64,000 bases of DNA, taken from contig ML660204.1 in NCBI GenBank assembly GCA_007570785.1, forward strand, positions 2,046,001 through 2,110,000. Direction: 5' to 3'. The translations under genes were made by a program, and so were the position numbers. Source of the stretch: Antilocapra americana (Eukaryota > Chordata > Mammalia > Artiodactyla > Antilocapridae). The notes beneath the pieces were generated by a model. That model was not told the DNA's origin. It was given only the letters and a program-made list of their open reading frames with translations, and made no database searches. Below are positions 45,584 through 55,689 of this stretch, piece by piece (position 1 is the first letter of the stretch; every line of letters begins with the position of its first letter).

Positions 45584-45797
45584 GCTTCCTATGTGGCACA
45601 ATTGGTAAACAATCTGCCTGGCAATGCAGGAGACACAAGAGATGTGGGTTTGATCCCTGGGTCAGAAGGATCTCCTGGAGTAGGAAATGGCAACCCACTC
45701 TGGTATTCTTGCCTGGAGCATCCCATGGACAGAGGAGCCTAGCAAGCTACAGTCCATGGAGTTGCAACGAGTTGGACATGACTGAGTATACACACAC
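45584..45797 (+). mobile_element. Bov-tA SINE nested in L1
   Basis: GCTTCCTATGTGGCACAATT through AACCCACTCTGGTATTCTTG to GACTGAGTATACACACAC. Flanked by AATGACTAG (45575-45583) and AATGATTAG (45798-45806). Confidence 0.92.
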
Positions 45798-45961
45798 AAT
45801 GATTAGTGATCTTGAGCACCTTTTCATGTACCTGTTTGTCATCTGTATGTCTTTCTTGGAAAAACATATACTCAGGTCCTGTGTCCACTCTTAATAGGAT
45901 TATTTGGGATTTTTGCTATTGAAGGGTATGATGCTGTATCTTTCTTATTTCTTTCACCAAA

Positions 45962-46205
45962 TCTCTTCTTTTCTAATGTTTATTTTTATTTATTTATTTG
46001 GTTGCACAAAGTCTTCGTTGTGGCTCTTAGGATCTTCGACCTTCATTGTGACATGTGGAGTTTTTTTTCTTTTCTTCTTTTTTTTTTAGTTATGACATGT
46101 GAACTCAGTTACAGACTGTGAGATCTAATTCCCTGACTGGGGCTGGACCTGGGGCCCCCTGAATTGGGAGCGCAGAGTCCTAGCCACTGAAGCACCAGGG
46201 AGTCC
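45962..46205 (-). mobile_element. CHR-type SINE (antisense)
   Basis: TTATTTATTTGGTTGCACAA, GTCTTCGTTGTGGCTCTTAG, then AATTCCCTGACTGGGGCTGG and CACTGAAGCACCAGGGAGTC. Confidence 0.75.
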
Positions 46206-47619
46206 GTACCGAAATCTCTTCTGATTCTCTGTTTTTTAAAGACTTATGTGATCAGATTGGGCCCATTCAAGTAATCCAAAGTAACCACCCTATTTAAGGT
46301 CTGTAACATTAATTCTATCAGGGGGTGTCCTCAGGGATACCTACCCGCTGCCAACCCTAGGCAGAGTCCAGAGCCCTGTTCTCGTTCTTTGGGGAAACAG
46401 ACTTGGTTGGACCATAAAGACATCATGTGACTTGGGTCAGACTTGCAGAGCGGGCCTGAGGTTAAGGGGCAGTCAGGGTCTATAGTAGATATTCTCACAA
46501 AGTGGAAGCTGTGTAATGAAAATGATTGAGTGCCCGCTGTTTGCAGGTGCAAAGCTAATTAATCCTCACCAGAACCCTGAAAGGGCGGGGCTTGTATTGT
46601 TTCCATTGCACAGAGGAAGAGATCAAGGAGAGCTGACTCATGCAAGGTAACTTAAAGGCTGTCGAGGTCATAAAAACTCCCAAGGAGGTGGGTGGAAGTG
46701 AAACCACAGGGACGGCTGTCAGATGGAGGTGGCTTTTCCAGATACCAAGTCGTTGCCCTCCCACCTCGCCCTTGACAGAATGTACTACTAGTATGGCTAG
46801 CACCGCGGGCTGCTTGCTCTTCTGCATCTGCTTCCTGTGTGTGTAATTAATCTTGCATCATCTTCCCACGTCAGTGCAGAGATGGTCTTTGTGCTCATCA
46901 TCCACTCCAGTATCTTTTGTGGGTGGAATGACTAGAAACAACCCAAACGCCCATGGAAGGGCCAATACAAATAAAAACATTTCTTCCTGGCACCAAAAAG
47001 GGAAGGAGACATCCCTGCTCCTTTTTCTTAGAGCATTTACTTTAGAAAACTTGTACATTTTTTCTCTGCTCCTTTTCCCATGTATATGAGTCTTTTTAAA
47101 AAGCTGAATAAGCCTGTTATTAGTTTTATTATCCAGGAATGTTTTTCTCAAGGATAGAGGGACCCTCTGTTTGCAATGTAAATATCAGGAAGCCACGACC
47201 CCCTCACCCACGCTCTCTGGGCCAGGTAAGGAGCTTAACTTCAAGGTTTGGCTTCAAGTTGCAATGTCACCTTCATAGAAAGATATGAATTCTTCTTTCC
47301 TGTGGATATGGACAGTTAGCTAACAGACAGCCACCCCAAATGCCAGCTGAGTTCAGGATGACCAACCGTGCTATCTAGTTCTTTCTTGAGGGCAAGTTGT
47401 CATTTGAGAACCTGGATGTAATGTTAACAGGTTGTGTCTGCTGGGATTTATAAAAGGGTGGAATTTCTTTCCACCTCTGCGGTCTCTTTAGCAGACTGTC
47501 TGTGATGTGTACCACAATCACACTGAACATATATTCAATAATCAAATTGTTTTCTATGTTTTATGCTTTTGTGGGAGGTTTTTGGGTTTGGTGGGAGATT
47601 TTTAAAATTTTGTCTCCAA
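46206..47619. other. non-coding, mostly unique
   Basis: No gene supported. A small L1-like word (AACAACCCAAACGCCCATGG) lies near 46936 and a TATAAAAG sequence near 47449, without a recognisable promoter context. Confidence 0.4.
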
Positions 47620-47995
47620 CATCTTCGAATGCCTCTCTACAGAGGGCTGGTTGAACAAATCTGGCAGCTCCACACAGTGGAATACTATGCAGTCATGACA
47701 AAGAACGAGAAGATTACATTTTCACTGTTGCATGGAAGTGCAAAGTAGACAGTGATTTACTACTGTTTATGTAAAAAGACTCTATATTTGAATTTGCTTA
47801 CACTTGCATAATGTCTGGAAGAATAAACAAGGAACTAATAAAAGTGCTCATGTACATGTTAAGAGGAACTGGACAGAGCAGGAAGTGGAGAGGGATGAAA
47901 TTTCTTTTTTGCTACATATCATTTTATATTTTATGATTTTTGAAATATGTGACTTTATATTGTCTATTCAAAATAAAAAGGAGGGGTGGTGGTAA
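47620..47995 (+). mobile_element. L1 LINE 3' end (sense)
   Basis: AGTGGAATACTATGCAGTCA, TTACTACTGTTTATGTAAAA, TTTGAAATATGTGACTTTAT. It is diverged. Confidence 0.65.
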
Positions 47996-48639
47996 ACAAA
48001 CAAAAAAACCTGTGAAGAAAAGAAGTCCCAGGATCAGACCTTCCCTAAGCCCTTGATTCTGTTTATTTCTGAGCTCAGCCTTCACTTTAGAACTAGCTGA
48101 AAGCTGATTGTATTGAAACATTTTTTTGGCATTCATGTTGGACTTTCTCTGGAAGGATGACCTTAGTGTAAAAACAAGGAATATCTTTATTATTATTATT
48201 ATTTTTAAAGATAAAGCCCCAAAACTAGCAGGTAGCTAACACACTCCTCCCCACTCTCCTCCTCCCTCCAGTTCAGAGGACTGCCTCCCAGTTCAGAGTC
48301 AGCCAATGGGGTGGGGGAACTCACGTTAGGAGTCTTGCTATGGCCCCTCCACCCCAATCCTCTCCTTCTGCCTCTTAGGAGGTCATTTACTCTCCAAGGA
48401 GCGAGGCTTCCTGGGTCAGCAGGGGTAACAAGAAGGGGTACGTGGGGTACAATGTTCCTCCATACTGGGAAGCCAAGATGCCCCAGAGAGAGTCCACCAT
48501 TAGCCATCTGTCTTCCAGAAGCTTCTCTGTGAGAACAAGGGTGGAAAGGATATGGAGAAGGGGACATCTCTCAACCCCTCTAGCCACTTCTAGGCTTTGT
48601 TGATTGTCACTCCTGTTATTACTCTTGGTCATCAGATCA

Positions 48640-48800
48640 GGACATGCTGGGTGGCTCTCCCTTTTATCCCTGTGCCAAATCTATGACATAGGTGCTAATA
48701 ATTCCCATTTTGTGGAAGAGGAAACAGAGGCACATAGCAATCAAGTGACTTCCCCAAGGTCACATGGCTTATAACAGGCGGCTCACCCACCCAGCTGTTC
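48640..48800 (-). mobile_element. MIR SINE (antisense)
   Basis: AATTCCCATTTTGTGGAAGA, CTTCCCCAAGGTCACATGGC. Confidence 0.7.
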
Positions 48801-48884
48801 CTCTTCTAACACCATCCAGCTGGGTGCTGCAGAACTGTTGTCGACGTAAAAAATATTCACAGTCTAAAAGTTAAAGAGTTATGT

Positions 48885-48890
48885 TTTATT
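48885..48890 (-). terminator. candidate poly(A) signal AATAAA for SLC52A3 (distal, LTR-borne)
   Basis: AATAAA on the minus strand about 675 nt after the stop, inside an LTR-like repeat in the same orientation as the gene. A related repeat copy at 57.4 kb has AATAAA in the matching place, so this is probably the LTR's own signal. Confidence 0.4.
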
Positions 48891-49239
48891 CAGCGGGAAT
48901 TTTTAGGACTTCAAGCTTGGGATGCAGCATCTCAAGTAACCCAGAGAGAACTTCTCCAAGGAGGTTAGGGGAAGAGCTAGGATATAGGAGTTTTGCCACA
49001 AAGGGCAGGTAATGGAAGCATCAAAAGATTACTGTTAATGAAAGAAAACCAGAAACAGCAAGTTAAGCAATTCAGCGCTTTTCTATGTATTTAGCAAGTC
49101 TGGGCTCACTGAAATCATCCCTCTGCTGTGCACCTCAGCCATCTGGGGCCAGTATCCTGTGTTTTCATATCCTGAGTTTCCTCAGGGCTCCACTGGCTCA
49201 CGTGGGACCTGAAATCACTGCTGGCTGTGATATCCTTTG

Positions 49240-49245
49240 TTTATT
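49240..49245 (-). terminator. candidate poly(A) signal AATAAA for SLC52A3 (proximal)
   Basis: TTTATT on the plus strand gives AATAAA on the gene strand, about 320 nt after the stop. It lies at the edge of or inside an LTR-like repeat. Confidence 0.4.
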
Positions 49246-49564
49246 GAAATGGCAGAAAATAGTTCATTTCTCAGAGTCATCTCTCAAGAGCTAAAACGAG
49301 ATCTGAGAAGCTAGAACTGCAGGCACTGTGACAGAGTCGGGGTGGGCTGCGCTTTGCATTTCCACGTCCCCTGGGAGGCCCATACCATTCCCCACCTTTC
49401 CCGAGAGGAGTTTGTGTTGTACACAAAAGGACTCAGGCTCTGCCTCCCTCTCTCTACCACTGGCTCTGTGACCTTGGGCACACACCTTGCCTCGAGGTGT
49501 CCCAGTTTTCAGGAGTTAGTAATGAGGGCGGGGCCTTATGCTGGATCGCGTCCCTTCAGCTGGT

Positions 49565-49777
49565 TTAGGCAGAGCACTGCAGGCTGCAGAAGTCGGCGGA
49601 TGAGAAGAGCCTCAACACATTGACCAGCGGGAACATGACAACCGCTCCTAGGAGCGAGCCCAGCTGCACCGCCGCCCCGCACCACAAGAGGGCGCTGCGG
49701 CTGTGGTCGCGCAGGATCACACCCAGCATCACCTTGACGTAGCTCAGACAGCCAATGAACAGCACCCAAGAAACCAC
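49565..49777 (-). CDS. SLC52A3: SLC52A3 last coding exon (codons 398-467 and stop)
   Basis: The acceptor is CCCGTCTCTGCAG|GTGG. There are 70 codons and TAA at 49565-49567. It encodes membrane segments 10-11 and the cytosolic tail [10 protein letters not shown], which keeps the two spaced cysteines of the human tail, a region reported to matter for cell-surface targeting. The 3' UTR continues toward 49.2-48.9 kb. Confidence 0.95.
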   Translation of the reverse strand: MVSWVLFIGCLSYVKVMLGVILRDHSRSALLWCGAAVQLGSLLGAVVMFPLVNVLRLFSSADFCSLQCSA

Positions 49778-52700
49778 CTGCAGAGACGGGTTGGGAGAGA
49801 TGCTGAGTGAAGGTGACTTTGAGGTGAGCCCCAGGGGCAAAGGGCGCTTCTAGGGTGACCTAACATGGCTAAGAGAACCCCATGGAATAGCTTCTAAGCG
49901 CAAGGAAAGCCTTTTGAGGGTGACCCTGCTGGCCTAATGGGGCCGCCTGAGTTGACCTCCCAAAGGACAAAGGAGAACCCAAGGACTTTCTGTCCCCCAT
50001 GATCAAGTCTGGGCTTTCCTGGTAGCTCAACTGGTAAAGAAGCTGCCTGCAATGCAAGAGAACCCGGTTCAATTCCTGGGTAGGGGAGATCCCTTGGAAA
50101 AGGGATAGGCTACCCATTCCAGTATTCCTGGGCTTCCCTGGTGGGTCAGATGGTAAAATAATCTGCCTGCATTATGGGATACCTGGGTTTGATCTCTGGG
50201 TTGGGAAGATCCCCTGGAGGAGGGTATGGCAACCCAAAGTTGCCTGGAGAATCCCCATGGACAGAGGAGCCTGGTGGGCTACAGTCCATGGGATCGCAAA
50301 GAGTCAGACACAGCTGAGCAACTAAGCACAGCATAGCATGATCGAGTCAGGGGCAACTGAGAGAAGGCTACTGCTGACATACACATAGTGGAGAGTATGG
50401 CGTTCATGGGAGAGGCTGGACTGTCACCTCGGACCAGGCAACTAACCTTCTCAAGCCTCTGTTCCCCAGTGAAAGCATCCCTCCTCCTCCCCACCCCCAC
50501 CTTGGGCTTCCTGAGCCAATAACCACAAAGCACTTGGTCAATAGAAGGAGCTATACTCGGGATCTCCTAGGCCTTGGCTAGGTAGGGGTGGGAGGGGGGT
50601 AGCGCCACAGTCCAGATACTCACAATGAGGACTTCTCCGCCCCAGTGGCCCTGCATGAGGGGGCAGGGGCTCATCACAGCCATGGCCATGTTGTAGGCTC
50701 CAAAGCTGGTCCCGAGCACTGCGAGGACTCCCAGGAATGGCAGAGACCTAGGACAGAGTTGGGGAGAGGCATGACTGGAGGAGGCAAGAAGCCTGAACCT
50801 CTGCTCCTACTCCCCCACCCGGCCCGAGCTCCAGGGGGCCATATGGAGTGGTCAGCTTCTCTAGGTTTAGAGGTTAGACCCATGTGGAAACTTCCAGGCA
50901 ACCCAGTTCAAGTGCATCACTGAGGTTCCTGAGGTCAAGACTGGCTCAAGTCATCCTGAGTATTAACAGCAGAGCCCAGCATCCCAGCCGGAGAAACAGA
51001 ACAGATTCTAGGGCTACACAAGCCTGGTTCAAATCCCAGTTCCTCCTGCAAGACTGGGCCCTTAGCCTGTTTCTTCACCTGTGAAATGAACCTTATATGG
51101 CTGGGAGAACGCAGGGGAGCAGAGTGTGTAGGATCTGGCCCTGGTTGTGGGCCCACCTGGTACCATCTGTTGCTATTTCCTCCTGCAACACCTCCCACCC
51201 ACTCCAGGAAGGTGGGCAGATGAGTGGGAGGCTTGGATCATGGCACCGTGACTGAGGGTGTGCTGTGCAACACTTCCTCCCTCCAGCCTCAGCTCCCTGG
51301 TCCACAAGGTGAGATTTGCATGATCTGGGGGCCCTGGCTCAGAGGCACTCTTGGCCTTCCATGTAGGCCCTCGGTCTGACTGCTGAGGACACCATCCTTC
51401 ATCTGAGGCCATTCCCTGGGACCTCCCCATCCACACTGACAGGTTGGAATGGAGGGCTGCCTACCTCTAAGGTCGCTTTCTGTCCCAGGATTCTTGGATT
51501 CTGCGACTCTCAGATTCTACATTTCTAACATTCTGAGCATCTCAGAGTCCACAGATGTGCAGCCTCTGGTCTGTTCCCTCAGAGATCTCCAGCTTTGTGC
51601 CACAGTTTTTAAACCCACGGGAGAAAACTCAGCTTTCTGGCAAACTGACATCTGTCCAGCTCTCCCATCCTCCTGATCCCTCCTTCTCTGGCAGGCGGTG
51701 GGGGTAGGGTGGGCAGGACTAGGGGAGGTGGGGATGGCAGGTGGGGATGGGCAGGGCTGAGAGGCAGTGAGGACAGGCAGGGCAGAGGAGCAGGTCGGAG
51801 GCAGGAGGGACCTAAAGTTTCATGACCCCAAGGTGGGTGTTTCTCCTGTGGGTGTCCGAAGCCCCTGCATCAGAACCACTTAGGTTGCTTATTAAAATTT
51901 GAAACCCCAGGTCTCGATCTAGCCTGACTCAATTTGCATTTTATCAATTTGCCCAGCCATTCTTCTAGAATTGCAGCTGTAAGAGGGCCCGCGTGGGCCG
52001 GAGGCAGGAGGGCAGGACTCAAATCCTGGGAGTTAGACCAGAGCAAACGCTTTCTCCGAGCCTCAGGGTTTCTATTTGTAAGTAGGAGCCTTGCTTCCTG
52101 CCTGCTTATTCCTCCTCCTGGGCCAGTGGTGGTGAGTGTAGACCTGACATGCACCAGGCACTCATTGCTCTAAAAGCTTTACAAAATTATCCTCCAGCAA
52201 CCCAAGAAGAGCCATTATTCTCCCCATTTTCCAGATTAGATCCCTGAGGCACAGAGGGGTATCCAGTATCACAGCAAGTGGCAGAGCCAGGATTTGAACC
52301 CAGGCAGTTGAGCCCCAGACACCATGTCCTTAAACCATCCCACCTCCAGCCTGATGATAGGTAGGCGCAGTGGGTTCTGGGTTCTGACATGAAGTGCAGT
52401 CCCAACCCGAGCTCTCCAGGGCCAGGTGAGGGCAGACCTGTTAGGCAGAAAAATGGAGAGGAAGCAGGCGAGAGGGTTGGCCATGGAGCTGAGGGTGGCA
52501 GACAGGTGGTAGGCCACAGGCCCGTAGGACAGGCAGGAGTAGGTCTGCACCGAGGGCAGCACGCCATTGGTGAGCGCATTCACAAAGGCCACCAGGATGT
52601 AGATGAGAGTCAGGTGGGCTGGGTGCTGGGGGGCCGTCTTCTCCTCCGGAGGGTCCTGGGCCCTGCCGCTGTCCTCTGGGGGACCCAGGCCCTTCCCTTC

Positions 52701-55410
52701 CTGCGGCCGGATGGAGTGGAGGGTGACCTGAGAGGTGAGCAGGTCTTCTATGGAGGCTTCCCAGCGCTTGGGCTGGCGCTGGAGGAAGAAGAAGGCGATA
52801 AAGCAGCAGGCCATCATGAAGGCGAGCAGGAGGAAGAAGACCAAGGGCGAGAAGTTGGCGGGCAGGTAACGGCTTGCCAGGTGGATCGTGGAGGGTGCTG
52901 TCCCAGCGAGCTCAGACACCAAAGTGCTGCTAGCTCCCTGGGAAAGACAAAACAAGGGCCTGTCAGATCCCTGGGTGATTTTTTTTTTTTACAAACTGAA
53001 GGTTTGTGGCAACTTATGTCGAGCAAGTCTATTGGTACTTTCAACAGCATTTGCTCACTTCGTGCCTCTGGGCCACATGTTGGTGATGCCTGAATTATTT
53101 CAAACCCTCCACTAGCAAAAAGATTATGACTTGCTGAAGGCTCAGCTGATAGCTGACGTTTTTTTTGTTTTGGCTGCCCCACACAGCTTGTGGGATCTTC
53201 ATTGCCTAACCTGAGTGGAATTGCCTAACTAAAGTGGAAGCTGAGTTCTAAGCTCTGGATCACCAGGTAATTCCTAAATGGTTAGCAATGTTTAGTAATA
53301 AAATATTTTTAAATTATGGTATGTACATTGGTTTTTTTAGACACAGTGCTATTATACACTAAATAGGTGACATATAGCGTAAGCATAACTTTTATAGACA
53401 CACAAAAAATTTGTGTGACTTTTTTTATTGAGATATTTGCTTTATCATCATGGTCTGGAACCAAATCTGCAATTGTCTCCAAGGTCTGTGTGTATACAAT
53501 AAATATTAGGCATTATCATTATTATGTAAGTGATGGATAATATACACACAGCTACTGTCGTGAGGATAATAAATGCTCACACTGACTCACTCACTGGGCG
53601 GCAGCAGTGGGCCTGTATCAGCTTGTGTGCCTCTTCCGAGTGCCGTGCAGTCCCCACTTTACTCAGCACAGAGGTATCAGGAACGTTCATCTTACCTGAG
53701 GGTCACGGGGAGTTTGTGGCAAGCCAGACCACATGGTTCTTTCTGACTCAGAAGCTACAGCTCTGCCCCCTCAAAGCGCTCCAGGGCTAGCAACTGAAAA
53801 TATGCATATTCAGAGATGGGGCTGACCTGAGACAGAACAGCCCCACCTAAAGGCGCCTTGTGAGGACTGTTTTCAAGAGATACCATGCATCTATATTTAT
53901 GTGAAATTTCAAAACATTTTAATGTTATTAACTAATTCAAACTCTCCAAAAAAAAAAAAGAAATCTTGCCTGCTCTGGCAGCCCAGGCCACTGATTTGCA
54001 CCCACTGCTGCACTGGTGTGGTTTGGATAATATCAGACGCATATATTGTTTCATATCCAGTGACAAAGTTTGATGCTGTAAATACATGGGGGTAACGTCT
54101 AAACATTTAGCAATGTCTAAAGTCTGTGGTTCTCAGCCCTGTTTGTATATTAGTGGCACCTGGGGAATTTTCAATAAGTACAAGTTCACAATCCCTTATC
54201 TGCAATTCTAAAATCCAAAAGGCTCTGAAAGTCAGAATGTTTCGTGACTCGGTTGACAGCAACATTTGAACTGGATGTGAAGCTATTTATAGCCCTCATC
54301 TGCCTATGGGGCATGAATGCCCTGGGCTGTGGGCTGTGGGGATCGCTGTGCCATTGCCATGTCACAGGCCCTGTCTTAGACTTGGGGTGTGTGTGTTCTG
54401 CAATCTGAGACTCCAGATTCCAAAACACACCCGACCCCAGGGATTTCAGAGGAGCCCCACCCTAGATAACTTCCCTGGTGGCTCAGATGGTAAAGTGTCT
54501 GCCTACAATGTGGGAGACCCAGGTTTGATCCCTGGGTTGGGAAGATTCTCTGGAGAAGGAAATGGCAACCCATTCCAGTACTCTTGCCTGGAAAAATCCC
54601 ATGGATGGAGAAGCGTGGTAGGCTACAGTCCAAAGGGTCGCAAACTGTCAGACAGGACTGAGAGACTTCACTTTCACTTTCCACCCTAGATTTGTGTGTC
54701 TCAGCAGCGCCCCCAGGGGATCGAAAGTACTGTCAGGTTAAGAACACTGGTCTACCCAACATCTAGGATAAACACCAGCCCTCAGTAAGACCTTGCTTGT
54801 GACCAAGAACAGAACTGCAAAGACCCTGGGTGATGCCAGGTACCTGTGGGCTGTCTCTGTTCCTGGTGGTCTCGGGGCTCAGGGTGGTGGCCGATATCTC
54901 CGTGACGTTGACGCAGGTGGTGAGACCCGAGCCCTGGGCAAGAGCCACCAGTGCAGGCAGGAGGCCACTGAGTCCTTCGCCCACGAAGAAGGTGGTGAGG
55001 TAGTAGGTGGGCAGCCTGCTCATGAAGGGCAGGAAGGTGACAGAGGAGGTGCAGTCCACCAGGGCCAGGAAGAAGGTGAGGACTAGGAAGGCGATGCTGT
55101 GGTGGCCGCCCAGCACCCAGGAAGTGACGTTCCAGAGGAAGGCGAAGAGGGTGCAGGCAATGGTGCCCACCCCCAGCAGGGTGAAGACAATGGCCACCTC
55201 GGAGAGGCAGCCTGGTCGGAAGTGATGGAGCAGGGTGACCATCAGGGGGCCGATGTTGGCCAGCTGGATGATCACTGTGAGGTAGGAGGGGAGATACCAG
55301 CCCTCCGGTAGCTCCGTCACCAGCAGGGGCAGCTCCACCCAAAGCCCGTTGATGGCCACCCAGGAGCCCATCCCGAACGTGCAGGCCAGCAGGTGTATCA
55401 GGAAGGCCAT
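49565..55410 (-). CDS. SLC52A3: SLC52A3, riboflavin transporter RFVT3 (whole CDS, 4 exons)
   Basis: Coding sequence is complement(join(49565..49777, 50624..50747, 52438..52937, 54844..55410)): 567+500+124+213 nt, giving 467 codons plus TAA. The human protein is 469 residues, and the difference lies in the variable loop around residues 172-210. RFVT3 is a plasma-membrane carrier that takes up riboflavin (vitamin B2), mainly at the apical face of intestine and in placenta and testis; loss of function in people causes Brown-Vialetto-Van Laere syndrome. Visible here are about eleven hydrophobic segments, N-glycosylation sequons at Asn94 and Asn168, a long hydrophilic loop at about 241-296, and two C-terminal cysteines (461, 465) in the tail. 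Residues altered in human disease (Gly13, Trp17, Asn21, Glu36) have the normal identity. The start ATG sits in a strong Kozak context (GTCACCATGG). Introns are 1906, 1690 and 846 bp. The gene looks intact and functional. Identification rests on recalled similarity to the human protein and is very secure. Confidence 0.97.
50007..50335 (+). mobile_element. Bov-tA SINE dimer in SLC52A3 intron
   Basis: Two tRNA-type heads (GGGCTTTCCTGGTAGCTCAA at about 50012; GGGCTTCCCTGGTGGGTCAG at about 50129) and one Bov-A end (AGTCAGACACAGCTGAGCAA). It lies in the last coding intron, antisense to the gene. Confidence 0.9.
50624..50747 (-). CDS. SLC52A3: SLC52A3 internal exon (codons 356-397)
   Basis: This 124-nt exon has acceptor CTCTGTCCTAG|GTCTCTG and a strong donor ATT|GTGAGT. 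Joined to the previous exon it restores Arg356-Ser357 and reads on to VLI397, covering membrane segment 9 and the loop with the [14 protein letters not shown] motif. It exits in phase 0. Confidence 0.94.
52150..52310 (-). mobile_element. MIR SINE in SLC52A3 intron
   Basis: ATTATTCTCCCCATTTTCCA, TGGCAGAGCCAGGATTTGAA. Confidence 0.7.
52438..52937 (-). CDS. SLC52A3: SLC52A3 internal exon (codons 190-356 part)
   Basis: The acceptor is TTTGTCTTTCCCAG|GGAGC with a good pyrimidine tract. The exon is 500 nt and exits after two bases of the Arg356 codon at donor AACAG|GTCTGC. It encodes the rest of the glycosylated loop, membrane segment 6 (about 219-240), the hydrophilic intracellular loop (about 241-296, rich in Pro/Glu/Gln) and segments 7-8 with the conserved stretch [20 protein letters not shown]. 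The donor matches the consensus only on the exon side and at GT, so it may be weak. Confidence 0.94.
52983..53495 (-). mobile_element. Tigger1-like DNA transposon remnant in SLC52A3 intron
   Basis: Internal words GAGCAAGTCTATTGGTACTT and TTGCTCACTTCGTGCCTCTG, and the terminal region CATAACTTTTATAGACACAC, TTGTGTGACTTTTTTTATTG, TGGTCTGGAACCAAATCTGC (reversed Tigger1 terminus). A CHR-type SINE splits it at about 53163-53277. Confidence 0.75.
53163..53277 (-). mobile_element. CHR-type SINE nested in Tigger1 remnant
   Basis: TTTGGCTGCCCCACACAGCT, TTGTGGGATCTTCATTGCCT and TCTGGATCACCAGGTAATTC. Confidence 0.7.
54170..54450. repeat. old DNA-transposon-like repeat in SLC52A3 intron
   Basis: CAATCCCTTATCTGCAATTC, AAAATCCAAAAGGCTCTGAA and CTGAGACTCCAGATTCCAAA resemble an inverted-repeat Tigger-type element. 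Family uncertain. Confidence 0.4.
54468..54680 (+). mobile_element. Bov-tA SINE in SLC52A3 intron
   Basis: AACTTCCCTGGTGGCTCAGA through GGAGAAGGAAATGGCAACCC to GACTGAGAGACTTCACTTTC. A perfect 11-bp target duplication CCACCCTAGAT lies at 54457-54467 and 54681-54691. Confidence 0.94.
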
Positions 55411-55456
55411 GGTGACGTCTGCCCTGGGCCGGCGGCAGCTTCTTCCCCGGATCAGC
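54844..55456 (-). CDS. SLC52A3: SLC52A3 exon with start codon (5' UTR 55411-55456; codons 1-189)
   Basis: The acceptor reads ACACATCGCAG followed by GCTGATCC, so the exon begins at 55456 with 46 nt of 5' UTR. The ATG is at 55408-55410. The coding part is 567 nt (phase 0 exit) and ends DSPQ before the donor CAG|GTACCT (GT at 54842-54843). It encodes membrane segments 1-5 and both N-glycosylation sequons (N94-V-T, N168-V-T). If the donor is not used, the frame continues 26 codons into the intron and stops at 54763. Confidence 0.95.
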
Positions 55457-55689
55457 CTGCGATGTGTTTGACAGAGAAGAATATCAGGTGAGCAATGTCA
55501 GGTTCACCATCTAGCAAAAGACTGTGCTTCTGGGCCCAGGGTTTTCTCTTATTATTGCCCTCTCCATGAACACATTGGCTTTTTATTAGCAGAAAACATG
55601 GACAAATTCCTTTATAACTAACCTTTCAGCAGGGAACGCTTTCCTAATCATGACTCCTAAATCCAGAGTTCACAAAAGAAAAATTTGAT

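Larger units (their letters stand above)
43375..45960 (-). mobile_element. L1 LINE 3' region (antisense), host of three nested insertions
   Basis: L1 pieces ATGGACATATAACACTGTGG, CAACCACCAATCTATTACGT, TACATAGTTCAAGATTTCAC, CAATGCTGCATAAACATGAA and AATTTGCATTTCCCTAATGA are in order. They are interrupted by a CHR SINE, a mariner and a Bov-tA SINE. Confidence 0.82.
48840..49300 (-). mobile_element. LTR-like repeat (probably ERVL type), copy 1
   Basis: Shares ordered words with the split copy at 57.4-58.4 kb: TTTTATTCAGCGGGAA/CTTTATTCAGGGAC, AACTTCTCCAAGGAGGT/GACTGCTCCAAAGAGGT, GCTTTTCTATGTATTT/GCTTTTCAATGTAAGG, GAGTTTCCTCAGGG/GAATTCCCCTCAGG. AATAAA lies near the minus-strand end. Family not named with certainty. 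Confidence 0.55.

Noticed and set aside
47449..47460. TATA box TATAAAAG as a promoter
   Set aside because: No CpG enrichment, no initiator context and no downstream exon; probably chance or LTR debris.
1..49000. Exons of SCRT2 (expected neighbour)
   Set aside because: Looked for the N-terminal SNAG motif and C2H2 zinc-finger spacing in all frames; none seen, so the gene lies outside the window.
52389..53093. 234-codon plus-strand frame
   Set aside because: It is the antisense shadow of the SLC52A3 exon (52438-52937) running into Tigger1 sequence. No protein-like features.
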